Shown in pieces: positions 39,629-54,170 of a stretch of DNA of 64,000 nucleotides. How positions within the stretch are numbered: the stretch's first letter is position 1; the number at the start of each line of letters is the position of its first letter. Under the pieces are notes generated by a model. It was not told the origin of the DNA. It saw nothing but the letters and a program-made list of their open reading frames with translations, and ran no database searches. Both the position numbers and the translations under genes were made by a program. The stretch is from Viola odorata. Its lineage: Eukaryota; Streptophyta; Magnoliopsida; Malpighiales; Violaceae. The DNA lies in the NCBI GenBank assembly GCA_963691705.1, contig OY829541.1, forward strand, positions 35,414,719 to 35,478,718, read 5' to 3'.

Positions 39629-40506
39629 TGATACGAGCCCAGTAGCAGCCAGACCGAGCCCAAGAGAGGCCCCATCATAAGGAGCCAAGCCATAACCGCT
39701 TTGCTCTTGAAAGCTCAAAGGACCGAGGAAAGCCACGTCAAGGCCGCAGACCGTTGGAGCCTTTGCCTCTACGCCAACGACTGGACTCGCAGCCTCACGC
39801 CCGAGTCTGAGTCCTATCACAAGCCCAAGGCCGCAACCGACACCTTGGCCTCGGCTCGCAGCCTCACGCCCGAGCCTTGCACAAAGGTCGCGCCTTCGGC
39901 CAGCTTGAGGGCCGCGAACGAGTCCAGCATAAAGGCCACGCCTTCGGACGGCTTTAAGGCCTCAACACGACCGTTCGTCCGCACCTAGGCCCATCGATGC
40001 CAAGCCCATATCCGAGGACGTGCCCTTCAAGTCAAGCCCTCTTTGTCCAAGGGTAGTATGGGATTTTCCCCTTGTAATTACCTACTCTATAAATAGAAGG
40101 GCTTAGCCTTCTATTCCGCTTGCTTTTGATTTTGATGAGACTTTCTCTCTTAAGCCTTAAGCCAACTCTTACGATTAGCTCTAGGATCGGATCTTAGATC
40201 CATTTCATCTTTCTTTGAAGTCGCTCCCTTGCTAAGACTAGCTCTAAACTAAGGGTCGGTTGTAATAGGAAAACCCTCAATCGTGCTAATCTCTCTCTAA
40301 GATTAGCTCTAGGGAGGATTAGAGCCTTTGGGCCATATATATATATAAACACTTCATTTCCTTGCCAAATATCCCGCTGCACCTTTCTTACTCCTTCTAT
40401 GTCCGATCATCCGAAACCCTCAAGAATGTCTAAGCCAACCGAGCCACGAGACTAGATCCACGCTCCAAGAGACATCCGAGCCTAGCGACGGGCTTGGACT
40501 GTATCA
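39629..40506 (+). repeat. 5' LTR (878 bp)
   Basis: It starts TGATACGAGCCCAG and ends GGACTGTATCA. The first 360 bp keep an open frame (ending near 39,988) that corresponds to the part of pol running into the 3' LTR; it is not a separate gene. A TATA box lies at 40088-40095. Confidence 0.92.
40088..40095 (+). promoter_or_regulatory. TATA box of the 5' LTR
   Basis: TATAAATA within CTCTATAAATAGAAGG, at the middle of the LTR, where U3 would end. The same box is at 44923-44930 in the 3' LTR. Confidence 0.7.
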
Positions 40507-40508
40507 AG

Positions 40509-40520
40509 TGGTAGCGGAGC
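40509..40520 (+). other. Primer-binding site
   Basis: TGGTAGCGGAGC, two bases after the LTR, matches the usual initiator-Met tRNA primer site of plant elements (TGGTATCAGAGC) at 10 of 12 positions. Confidence 0.7.
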
Positions 40521-41696
40521 TCCAGCCGTCTCAAGGTTGCATTTTTAATCATCTAAAGGTATTTTCCACGGTTCAAACTTCATCCCGAGTCATTCTTAGC
40601 ATTTTCGTTCATTTGGGTCTTTTGAAGTTTTTCCTTAAAAATTCACTTTTTGATCTTCCAAAAACGTGTTGCTTGAGTGTCTTTATGTTTGTCTTAGATT
40701 AATTGATGTTTTCTTCATCTCTTTCCCTCAAGGCCGAAAATATTTGAGGAGTTGTGTTCTTGTGGACTTTTTTACAAGTGTAAGGATGCCAAGTGTCTTG
40801 GTGGCCATGAGAGCCATGTGCTAATTGTTTGTTTGCTAGTGTATAAAGCTAGGTCTATATTTTGCCACCTCATCTTGCTCTTTCACCAAGTATTTGATGA
40901 TAGAATATGCATAGAATATTCTCTAAGATATTTTAAGAGCATTCTTACTTGCCAAGTCACATTACACGCCACATTTGAGGCGCCACCTCACCTTGTTTAC
41001 CACATCATCGTTGTTTGGCATCTAGTGCCTTGCCTAAACTACTTGTCTTGCATACTCTTGAGAGCCGAATGTTTGTCATACACACCTAAGTCCTCTTACA
41101 CTCATCTTTCAAAAAAAAAGGAGAAGAAGGGATACAAAAAAAACAAAACAAAAAAACAAAACAAAACAAAAGAAAATCAAATCTCCACATCAAAAAATAA
41201 AAAATAAAAAATGTTTAAGGGAGTCAAAGCAAGAGGCTAGCGTGTGGCATTGCATGAAAGTAGCTGCATTAGAGGAGAGGCTTTTAAACACATTAGTCCT
41301 TAATCCCTAGTTTGCCACAGCTTTTTATTTTCCTTTTCATTCTCGAGTCTATTGAGCTAGCTTCCTTTGAGTCTTAGTGTTTTCCTCCTTGCTTCTTCAT
41401 TACTTCTACTCTAGGCCTAAGGGTTGCGCATCATTACCCAATTCGCCCAACTTCTTAGTCCTTTCTACCCTTTATTTCGTACTCTTGTTTTCCTTGCAAT
41501 TCCCGCACCCCTCTTTGAATCTTAGGGTCATAGTTGGTCTAGGTGTTGGTTGAGGCTTGCCGAGAGAAAATAGAGTGACGTGAGAAGGAGAGAGCATTAG
41601 AGCGAAGAGTGAAACACGAGGGAAACACGCGAGGGAGTGAACTAACCTTTATTTATTGAAACAATTGTGTTTGCTCATTGTGCAGGTACCATCTCC
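40521..41696 (+). other. Untranslated leader of the retrotransposon
   Basis: About 1.2 kb without a credible gene. It holds an A-rich low-complexity stretch around 41,109-41,212. A pyrimidine run and TGCAG precede the gag start. Confidence 0.6.
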
Positions 41697-43920
41697 ATGG
41701 CTCACATCTCTTCCGAAGGAGATTCTAATGAGGCTTCGCATGTGGGCCGGTTAGAGGATAGGGAGGTTGGAGAAGGGGGGATGAGTCGAATCGCAAGTCG
41801 CGCCTAGTGGATAGGGTCAACAAAATGGATGGCCAATTGGAGGATGTGGGCAAGCAATTAGCGGACCTAGGCCAAACCATGAAAGCCATGATGGCTGCTA
41901 TCACCCGCCTAGAGGCTAAAGCCGCACCTACCCCCACCTAGGGCTGGGCACGGGTCGGTTCGGTTCAAATTTGGACAGAACCAGAACCAGAACCAGAATT
42001 TAGAATCGGTTCGGTTCGGTTCGGGTATTTGTATTTTTAAAGTTAGAACCAAACCGCACCAGAACCATTTGGTTTCGGTTCGGTTCTGGGTTGTTTCGGG
42101 TAAGTTTGACATGTCACTAGTCTAACTCTTTCCTTTGAGAGAAAAAAAAAATAGAAGTAAATAGATGATGTAAAATTTTCAATACCAACAATACACATGA
42201 ACGAGCAATAAAACCAATACCAAACGCGGGAGAAACCAACAGTTTAGACAATAAAGTTATCACACCATAATAAAATAAAACTAAACTTGTGTTGCTTAAT
42301 TTGAATGGCCTACATACTTTTTCTGATTTTTAAAAACTAGAAAGTTTGGAACTATTTTTATTCCGTTACACAAACTAGAAAAATGATTATATAGCATTCC
42401 AATCCTCCACTTAATAATATGAATATATATTATTATATAATATTTCGGGTAAATCGGGTAAATCGGGTTGCATGATATATAGAACCAGAACCAAACCATT
42501 TATTTCGGTTCGGTTTGGTTCGGTTCTAATTCCACTATTTTTCGACTTAAAACCCAAACCAAACCGTTTCGGTTCGGTCTGGTTCGGGGAATCGGTTCGG
42601 ATTTTCGGTTTTTTTGCCCAGCCCTACCCCCACCCCTCCGCAAGCCCCACCTAAACAACCTCTCACACATTTCCACCAAACCACCCACCCAAAGAACCCT
42701 AAAGACACCGACTACTATGCCTTCAACCAATCCCGTGCCGATTTTAGAGAGGAGAGGGTTGAGAGCTGCTCGAGTGACAACGGTGAAGCATTCCATGCGC
42801 CTCCTACGAAGTGCCCCAAACCTCCGAGGCACACAGCCGAGACACTAACCAACCACCACCAATCTGATCCCTTACCCAAACCCGCAGCTTTCCTAGACAC
42901 CACAGTCATGGGCACCCGCAATACTGACCCAAACCTACCCCTACACCGAGCCAATAGCTATGTGCCTCCGCGGCAACAACAGAGGCCCTTACCCGAGACA
43001 CCACCAAGGCCGAGAACACCACCCGTAGAACCACATGGGCACCCGGAGTATGAGGACCCATTTTAGAGAAGGGAGCAACGGCCACAAGAGGATAGGTACG
43101 ACAACAACAACAACCCCAAGCTGACTTTGCCTAGTTACGATGGTCAAGATGACCCCGAGGTATATTTTGATTGGGAAAACAAAATGGAACGGGTGTTCGC
43201 ATGCTTTAACTACACCGAAGAGAAGAAGCTTAAGTTAGCCGTGGTAGAGCTAACGGGTATGGCAGTCAAATGGTGGGAGCGAAGTTTAGTCACGAGGAGA
43301 CTTAGAGGGCTTAGACCCGTGACCACTTGGGGAGAATTGATAACCGAGATGAGGCGACGGTTCGTACCCCCCATCATATAAGAGACCTCTACCTTCGACT
43401 CCAAAGCTTCCGCCAAGGGTCTCGAAGTGTTAGTGAGTACCACAACGAACTCATGACCTTGATAGTGAGGGATGAGATTAGAGAGACAGTCGAGGCCACG
43501 ATGGCTCGCTTTGTGGGAGGGCTACATCGGGAGATTGCCGATACATTGGACTTTCACACCTACGCCAACATGGAAGAATTATACCATCTTGCTACCAAGG
43601 TGGAACGACAAGTGAACCGAAAAACCAAACCCCAAGCTACTTTCCGTACTACTTCTTCTCCTACTCCTTCTTCGGCTTACAAGAAGCCGTTGACGAGCAA
43701 CCCAAAACCAGCCACATCTACCCCAAACACTTACCGCGCTCCACCACCCAAGCCAAACACCTACCCTAACCCGATACCACCTAAAACAACCCCACCAAAT
43801 GCCCAACCAACACGAACCCAAAACCGGGACATCATATGCTTTAAGTGTGGGGGACGAGGCCACATGAAGGCCGAGTGTGGAAACCGGGTCATGATAATCC
43901 AAAAGGAAGGCGGCGAGTAG
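41697..43920 (+). pseudogene. Broken gag of the Ty3/gypsy element
   Basis: Gag starts with ATG at 41697 (MAHISSEGDSNEA) but its frame shifts near 41,770. A coiled-coil-like stretch (VNKMDGQLEDVGKQLADLGQ) is cut at 41,937 by a small hAT-type element and resumes after 42,633. A proline-rich linker follows, then another frame change near 43,066. The retrotransposon gag domain runs from about 43,127 (PSYDGQDDPEVYFDWENKME, then VKWWERSL and RRRFVP), with a further frame shift near 43,370. The C-terminal part (from about 43,380) ends in a zinc knuckle of CX2CX4HX4C type (CFKCGGRGHMKAEC, 43837-43878). A TAG closes the frame at 43918-43920. It is dead as a protein, but its domain order is that of plant Ty3/gypsy gag. 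Confidence 0.85.
41938..42625. mobile_element. hAT-type non-autonomous element 2, inserted in gag
   Basis: Terminal inverted repeats AGGGCTGGGCA (from 41940) and TGCCCAGCCCT (to 42625) are flanked by ACCCCCAC at 41930-41937 and 42626-42633, an 8-bp target duplication. The ends carry many GGTTCGGTTC and GAACCAGAACCA motifs. There is no transposase. Its ends resemble those of hAT-type element 1 (TAGGGCTG). Confidence 0.85.
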
Positions 43921-44823
43921 GTTAGTGAGGATGAAGGCGAAGATGAGGAGGAGAGCCCGAGAGAGGAAGAGGGCGAAGGATGCCCTAGCGATGAGGAAGA
44001 GGAATATCCCTATGTGGAGGTCCCTCAATGTTTACTTGTGAGGAGGAGTTTGAGCTTAAAGGGGAGGGGGGACGACGTGTCCATTGCCCAAAGAGAGAAC
44101 CTTTTTCACACGAGGGAGGCCAAGTCACGCATCGAGGCCGTCAACGCCAAGCTCACCAAAAAGCGGGACGCCGGGCGCCTCGTCCGCACCTTCGACGTGG
44201 GCGAATGGGTGTGGGTCCATTGGTCCAAGGAGCGCCGAGCCAACAAGCTTAGCCCTCGCGGGGATGGGCCTTTCCAGATCCTTGAGAAAATAAGCGACAA
44301 CGCTTACATTCTAGACCTCCCTTCCTCTTATGGCAACACTCACCATACCTTCAACATTAACGACCTGACTCCTTTCTTTTCAGGTGACGTGTGCGAGGGA
44401 TCCGAGGAGAGTACCAATGCGAATTCGAGGACAAATCCAATTAAAGGGGGAAGGGATGATACGAGCTCAGTAGCAGCCCAGACCGAGCCCAAGAGAGGCC
44501 CCATCACAAGGAGCCAAGCCATAACCGCTTTGCTCTTGAAAGCCCTAAGGACCGAGGAAAGCCACGTCAAGGCCGCAAACCGTTGGAGCCTTTGCCTCTA
44601 CGCCAACGACTGGACTCGCAGCCTCACACCCAAGTCTGAGTCCTATCACAAGCCCAAGGCCGCACCCGACACCTTGGCCTCGGCTCGCAGCCTCACGCCC
44701 AAGCCCGAGCCTCGCACAAAGGCCGCGCCTTCGGCCAGCTTGAGGGCCGCGAACGAGTCCAGCATAAAGGCCACGCCTTCGGACGGCTTCAAGGCCTCAA
44801 CGCGACCGTTCGTCAGCACCTAG
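43921..44823 (+). pseudogene. Residual pol: protease start fused to integrase C-terminal domain
   Basis: This frame is the same as that of the gag C-terminus and is separated from it only by the TAG at 43918-43920. After an acidic stretch (SEDEGEDEEESPREEE) comes CLLVRRSLSL and QRENLFHTR, which in plant Ty3/gypsy pol leads into the protease. At about 44,115 it jumps directly into the integrase C-terminal domain (GEWVWVHWSKERR, KLSPRGDGPFQILEKISDNA, FNINDLTPF). It then runs about 120 residues into the 3' LTR before stopping at 44823. Protease active site, reverse transcriptase, RNase H and the integrase catalytic core are all missing, yet the junction keeps the frame. Confidence 0.8.
44443..44456 (+). 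other. Polypurine tract
   Basis: AAAGGGGGAAGGGA lies immediately before the TGATAC start of the 3' LTR, the expected position for the plus-strand primer. It is inside the coding frame of the residual pol. Confidence 0.85.
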
Positions 44824-45341
44824 GCCCATCGGTGCTAAGCCCATATCCGAGGACGTGCCCTTCAAGTCAAGCCCCCTTTGTCCAAGGGTAGTATGGGATT
44901 TTCCCCTTGTAATTACCTACTCTATAAATAGAAGGGCTTAGCCTTCTATTCCGCTTGCTTTTGATTTTGATGAGACTTTCTCTCTTAAGCCTTAAGCCAA
45001 CTCCTACGATTAGCTCTAGGATCGGATCTTAGATCCATTTCATCTTTCTTTGAAGCCGCTCCCTTGCTAAGACTAGCTCTAGACTAAGGGTCGGTTGTAA
45101 TAGGAAAACCCTCAATCGTGCTAATCTCTCTCTAAGATTAGCTCTAGGGAGCATTAGAGCCTTTAGGCCATATATATATATAAACACTTCATTTCCTTGC
45201 CAAATATCCCGCTGCACCTTTCTTACTCCTTCTATGTCCGATCATCCGAAACCCTCAAGAATGTCTAAGCCAACCGAGCCACGAGACTAGATCCACGCTC
45301 CAAGAGACATCCGACCCTAGCGACGGGCTTGGACCGTATCA
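44457..45341 (+). repeat. 3' LTR (885 bp)
   Basis: It starts TGATACGAGCTCAG and ends GGACCGTATCA. It is about 97% identical to the 5' LTR and carries a 6-bp insertion near 44,703 relative to it. Confidence 0.92.
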
Positions 45342-45571
45342 ACATCAACCATCCTATATACAAATAAGTTGTAATGTGCATTTTGGAAAGCTTTATTGTT
45401 GTATTACGCAAAATGCTGATGCAATACAATTAAACTATGAAAGTGAGAATTGGCGGGTCAATTATATATCTGTACATGGATGGGTTGGCGATTTTTTAGC
45501 TTTTGGTGAGTCGAGTCAGGATTGACAAGTTGGCGGGTTGAGCGGGTCAAATGTTCAGCCCTACTCAAACC

Positions 45572-45959
45572 TTTGTTCCTCACTGTAAATTCAGATAAAA
45601 GTTTACAGTAATATCTTTCACTTATTATTATGTTCTGTTCTTATATTGATGTAAATTAATTAATTATTACTTTGCCTCGCTACGCTGCGGCTGCGCCCAT
45701 GATCTGAACCGCCTTCTACCCGTTCAAACGACCTTCTCCTCCGCTCTCACCTCCGCTATCTCCATTTCTCCTACTCGCACTTCGTAAAAGGTTTGGGCTT
45801 TCCATTTGTTTTGTAGTGTTCTCACGTGTGGTAATCCGTTTGCTTTCCTTAGCTGTGGTATTCAGAATCAGATAGCTCTTCTTTTGAATAATAGTTTAAT
45901 TGGGGTTTCGATTATCAAGGGTTTCTAACAAAAACTGGTTTGGTAAAGGAATTTGAAGT
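45572..45959 (+). promoter_or_regulatory. Short upstream region of the helicase gene
   Basis: Only 388 bp separate the hAT-type element from the helicase ATG. The first 100 bp are AT-rich. A CT-rich tract at about 45,710-45,785 (CTCCTCCGCTCTCACCTCCG) looks like a plant 5' UTR. GTAAAAGGTTTGG near 45,785 and GGTAAAGGAATTTG at 45,940 could border a 5'-UTR intron, but I cannot prove it. Confidence 0.4.
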
Positions 45960-49317
<3,358 letters not shown>

Positions 49318-49361
49318 TCCGTTGGCACCAGACTTTTTTGTATGAACTAGTGCCTGTTTGG

Positions 49362-51308
49362 GAAACATCTTTGGGTTGCAGAAGTTGGTTTCAAAACCAA
49401 GAAGGAGCAAATTGCTGTTTGGTGAACTGCGTTTGAAACCAAACTTTCCAAAAAGCTTAAGTTCAAAACCAAAAAAAACATTGATTTTGAGAAGGAGCAA
49501 ATTGCTCCAGCCCAAAACCAATAGTTTTGAGTAGAGGACGGGAAGCTGACTCTCAATAATTTTGGACAAAATTATTGAGGGCATTCCTTGTTAATTACAA
49601 GCATGCCATGTATAAATTAAAAAAAAAACAGCCATCCTTCTCTCATTCTCCCCTCATTTTTTTCAGCTTCTCTCTCTCCTCCAGCCCGCACTCCCTCTCC
49701 TTCAAATCGTTCTCTTCTTCGTTCTCCACCCAAATCTTAGCCAAATTCTCTCAAAATTTAACCGATTAATCCTTACATCTATACAAACAAAACCCATTGA
49801 TCAATTTCACAAATCATCCGCGAAATTCTCCCAAAATGGAAAATCCCACCACGCGATTTTGATTTTAGGTTTTGGTCCGCTCCTTCTCGATCTGCTGCTC
49901 ATCCTCTGCCGCCTTGCTGCTCACCGTATGCTCCTCCTCACTCTGCTCCTCCTCGTTGGTTATCAAACATTTTGGTTCCATCGCACAGCATCCACGGTTT
50001 GTCAATCTCCCTCTCTTTTCTTTGTTGGGCTTTTATAAATTTGGTACTTCTGCGTTAATTTTTTTGGATAAAATGCTGTTTTTGACTTGTATGAGCTGCA
50101 TTTGTGCTGAATCGCGTAGTTTTGGTATGAGAATGAATGCTGGTTTGTGGTCACTGTTGCTTGGCATTTTAGTGGAAATTGTATGTATATCGAACAATGA
50201 TCATGTCTGGCATCACTAGGTAAAGTAATTACATTATTATTCTGCTGGAATCAAATTTAAAAAACAAAAATTTCTTCAGCACAGGGAAAGGAAAAGGAAT
50301 GGAGTTTAAAAAAAGAAACTTTCATGTGTATGCTAAGCAAAATATGCTTTCATGTGATTGTTGTTGTTAGTTGGTTGGTAATTGTCATTCCATAAAAAAG
50401 ATAAACTGTCACTCTTTTAACACAAACTATAGCACCACCTGTTTCATGTTTGTGCTTTTCCTTGGTTGTTTTTTGAAAAGTTGTTATACTGGTCTGGTTT
50501 TCTTTTCCTTTCCCTATTCGGAAGCTTACTAGAGCTAACAGGGTAGTTAGTGGAGTAACTTTTAATTAACTTAGTTCCAAAAAGAGTTAATGGAGGTTTT
50601 AAAGTTTTCTACTACAAACTCGTTTTTGTTGTACGAATTGCTAAAGTTCGTAGTACAAAGGAAAAACGTCGGGTACTGTAAGAAAAATCATAAAAATAAA
50701 AAGTTTAGGAACAACAAATGAGATGTGATGGCACTACCTTTTTAGTTGAACAGCTGGGATAGGTCATAAGTTACTGGAAGGAGAGCCTCTTTGAATTATT
50801 TTACAACAATTGTTAACTGATTCATCAGGTCAAAAAATAGTTAAAATAAAGCACTTCCAAATCCGATGGCATCATGTTCTTTTTTTGTTTTGTTTTACAA
50901 AGGTAGCCGATTCCTTTCCATGATAATACTGCCAAACTAGTCTTATGTGGAATTTCAAATGCAGCTTAGTTATATTAATTATTTGGTTCAAGAAGACATG
51001 ACTTGCATATAAAAATAAGATTACAAATTCCTAAATTCCAGAAAAAATATGCATTCCATTAGTTAAATTCAGTAGCTAGTATGTAAGAATCATGAACAAG
51101 TTGGTCCATACATGAAAACAACTTATAGTTTCTTAAATGAAGTATTACGTGGTCCAAGTTGAGGAAGATGTCTATGAATATCTCAATTAGCACTTGGATA
51201 TTTTATTGTCTATAAGTTTACTATTTTTTGCAATCTTATCATACACAGTTTCATATTACTTGGTGTTGGTTTGAGGGATTATTAAGCTGCAAATCAGCTT
51301 TGGTTTAG
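49362..51308 (+). other. Left non-coding part of the Harbinger element
   Basis: Subterminal repeats are followed by a CT-rich stretch (about 49,635-49,740) resembling a leader. Nothing else is recognisable; a frame at 49,872-50,219 has no ATG start of note and no known domain. Confidence 0.5.
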
Positions 51309-52365
51309 ATGACAACCCAAGGAACTGGAATTAGAGTACCCAAGGCTGTTTGGCACAAGACTACAGTGCATACATATTGTGATATTTGCATTCGAGCTAT
51401 TGAAAAGTCGTTTAGGCCACACACTCATTTCAACAAACAAGGGTGGGAGTTTATTGTCAAGGAGTTTGGTAAAGAAACAGGATTTAAGTATGGGCAAAAA
51501 CAACTTAAAAACAAATGGGATGCATTAAAAAAGGATTATAAATTATGGAAAGATTTGATGCGTAATGAGACGGGGTTAGGATGGGATACAGAGAAAAATA
51601 CTATTGGTGCAGATGATGCTTGGTGGGAAGAGAAAATCAAGGCTAGTTTATGATTTTTTAATTTAGTTTACTCTATCTTTTTTCGTTTTTATTACATTAT
51701 TGTTGAATGATGGATTATTTTGTATCCCTTTTGATATGTAGGTGAACCCGAGTTTTGGTAATTTCAGATTCGGTGGAATTGAACCTCAACTAGAAGATAA
51801 ACTAGAATTGATGTTTTCCACCATCATAGCTACCGGAGAATTTGCGATGTCACCCGGATGCAATGTGAATGTTACCCCTCGGGAGGAGCAAGATGATGTT
51901 GAAGGTCGCGGTGATTCAACAGAGGGGATTCCAATTGTAGATAATTTCGATGTGATGTTTGAGGGTGGAAGTGCTGAACCGGGATTGGCAAGTAATAAGA
52001 GGACAAATGTTGAAGTAGGGGGGATTGACAAGTCAACCATGCGTGTCAAGAGAGGGAATAGACGATCAGGGGGTGCAGCAATGCTAGCTAAACACATCGA
52101 AACATTGGTTGGTGCGGTGTCCGCTAGGAGTTCAACGGTGACCTCTAGAAACGCTGAACCTGAAGTACCTTCCCTACGAGCTACTGTGGCTGACATAAAA
52201 ACCATCCCAGGGATCGATATCCATGGTGACCTGTTTATGCTTGCGACTGAATTTATGGAAGAAAAAGCAAAGAGAGAGGTCTATCTTGACCTTGAATCAC
52301 CAGAACACAAGTTGAACTGGCTGACGTATCATTTCATCCACAAAGGGCCGAGTAAGAAAATGTAG
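51309..52365 (+). CDS. Harbinger ORF1: Myb/SANT-like DNA-binding protein
   Basis: Exon 1 starts at ATG 51309 and encodes a Myb/SANT-like domain (about residues 10-108) with the expected aromatic spacing: VWHKTTVHTYCDICIRAI, then GWEFIVKEFGKETG, then KNKWDALKKDYKLWKDL, then DDAWWEEKIK. Exon 2, 51742-52365, continues in the same phase with VNPSFGNFRFGGIEP and a C-terminal region similar to plant L10-interacting-type Myb proteins, ending at TAG 52365. The join needs a donor at 51641/51642, which reads AAG|GCTAGT, so the intron would be of the rarer GC-AG type. Without splicing the protein stops ten bases later. Joined length is 318 residues. In Harbinger elements this protein binds DNA and helps the nuclease reach the nucleus and the element ends. 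Confidence 0.75.
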
Positions 52366-54170
52366 TTGACTGAGGTATTGTTTCTGTTGTTGTATCATAT
52401 AATAACACCTTAGTTTGCTCTTCCACAACTTCTGCTATTTTGCCGATAGTTATTCTTTTACTGATTATACTTCATGTTTGGCACAGATACATCCCTGTGA
52501 AGCTTGTTACCAGGAGCTGGAGCAAGAAGCAACTAGAGCTTGGCATTTTTTCTGTTTCTTTGCAAGAAGTTGTTCTGCTGTGTTCTAGGTTGTTCCTGCT
52601 GTTGTTGCTATGTTTTAGTTTCAGTTGATTCTTTTCGGTTTCTGTACTTTGGTTTGAACTCCTGTCATGTTCCCTTACACAATTAGCAACTATTATATGG
52701 AATATTAATGTTGTTGTTGGTTCAGGGAAATTGCCTAGATTGGATGTTATTTGTGTGTTTGTTTATTTAGATATTACTTAATTAAAATATTACAGACCTG
52801 CTTCCTTGGTTCTAAGATAGACGGCAGAAACCTGCATCGTTCTCTTCTATGCCTGAAGAAGGATTGATTGAGAATATATCCTGTATCTTTTGCTTGTGAT
52901 GATTGCTGCTTACGTTTACCTTGTTGTTCCTGTTTTTCTCTTCGGCGTCCACTTTGCATAACAAACAAATGACATCTTGGAGATGCAGCTGTAAACAGCA
53001 ACAGCCTTCAGTTTTTTTCGAGAATCCTAAGGCGTTGATCAGGTGAGCTCTCTCTGCTTTGTTAGTATACTTGTGCACACTTTGTCACCAGGGACATGAT
53101 CATGTTACTCGATATGCATAAAATGGAGTACTTGTAGGATGAATACTATGTAAGATCGTATGCTATATATTTGTGAGCTATAAACAAAAATTGACAGATG
53201 GAATTCATAAGTGTTTCATAAGTCATATTATAGGTGAGATGATATAAAGATGTGTTCTTTTGTTAGAAATTGAGGGCCTCCACATTTTTGCACCCTCTCA
53301 AGTATGTTAGTTTGAAGGGCATTACGGGATAATGTGATTGTAATAGAAACATCCAGCATGAAAATCCGATGGCTGTTTGTTTAGAGCCGATGCTGGTGAG
53401 TGCTAGGACTATTATGATAGATCTTCTTACTCAGTTCTTCTGCTATATGGTAATCCAGTTACTAAATGATGGTCCGCTGAATTTAATCGTGACAACGCTA
53501 GGTCCTTTCCAGTCATTGCCATCTGCGTTTGGTCGTAATTAATGTCCACTGAATTTAATTGTGACAATGTTATAAGAAGCATGGTACTGTATATTTCCTT
53601 ACAAATACGATACTAGAAATACTTGCCTTTTGTGGAAAATAGAAGCCAAAGGAGGAAAGCTAGCTACAACAGTACTGCTAATGTTTTTACTTGCTACAAA
53701 ACAGACAACCATCATGTATATATTTACCTAATTCGCAACAAACCAGAAATTTTAAGGAAAAAAAATAGTCATTGAACTAGTGAAGAAGACAAGAACAGAT
53801 AGAAAAGGACAAAAAGGGAGCAGCAGCAGCAGCTTATGGAAATGCATGTGATTTTCGATACTTTTTCTCCCGTGATACAAGATACGAATCTACATATGCC
53901 CAACCATGCCCGTGATACTCGCCTATAAAAAAGTCAAGCCATGATCAGCTGCAATATTCAAGCAAAGTTTCAATTTATGCCCAACCACTTCACACTCTCT
54001 CGGCAGCAATCCTATACATGAATTCGTAGCAAAGTTTCACACTCTCTCGGCAGCAATCCTAGCAAAGTCAGTATTCTATTTAGTTTTCAATTCAATTCAT
54101 TTAATTTCTATCTTCAATTCATTTAATTTGCATACGGTTGTGGTTTATTTAAATTGCTCTGTTTTTTTTA
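52366..54170 (+). other. Non-coding spacer between the Harbinger genes
   Basis: About 1.8 kb without a supported gene. Two copies of CACACTCTCTCGGCAGCAAT lie near 53,991 and 54,040. A short CAG run (AGCAGCAGCAGCAGC) lies near 53,820. Minus-strand frames around 52,780-53,080 resemble no protein I know. Confidence 0.5.

Larger units (their letters stand above)
39629..45341 (+). mobile_element. Ty3/gypsy LTR retrotransposon with most of pol deleted
   Basis: LTRs of 878 and 885 bp with ends TGATAC/GTATCA flank a primer-binding site, a broken gag, a residue of pol and a polypurine tract. ACAT (perhaps AACAT) flanks both sides (39625-39628 and 45342-45345) as target-site duplication. It is inserted in hAT-type element 1. 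By hand alignment the LTRs differ at about 23 positions plus two small indels, about 97% identity. Protease core, reverse transcriptase, RNase H and the integrase core are absent, so it is non-autonomous. Confidence 0.9.
39393..45563. mobile_element. hAT-type non-autonomous element 1 (outer shell of a nest)
   Basis: The left end is TAGGGCTGTACACGGGTCGG and the right end, reverse complemented, is TAGGGCTGAACATTTGACCC. Both are flanked by the perfect 8-bp duplication CTCAAACC (39385-39392 and 45564-45571), the hallmark of hAT insertion. Removing the nested retrotransposon leaves an element of about 460 bp with repeated GGGTCGG motifs and no transposase. Confidence 0.85.

Noticed and set aside
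39701..39988. A 95-residue frame in the 5' LTR
   Set aside because: It is the LTR copy of the end of the pol frame, which in the 3' LTR joins to pol; it is not an independent gene.
40337..40352. TATATATATATA in the LTR as a promoter
   Set aside because: The TATAAATA box at 40088 is better placed relative to the LTR middle; this is more likely a simple repeat in U5.
40752..41207. A 151-residue frame in the retrotransposon leader
   Set aside because: No recognisable domain, ends in an A-rich tract, and lies between the primer-binding site and gag.
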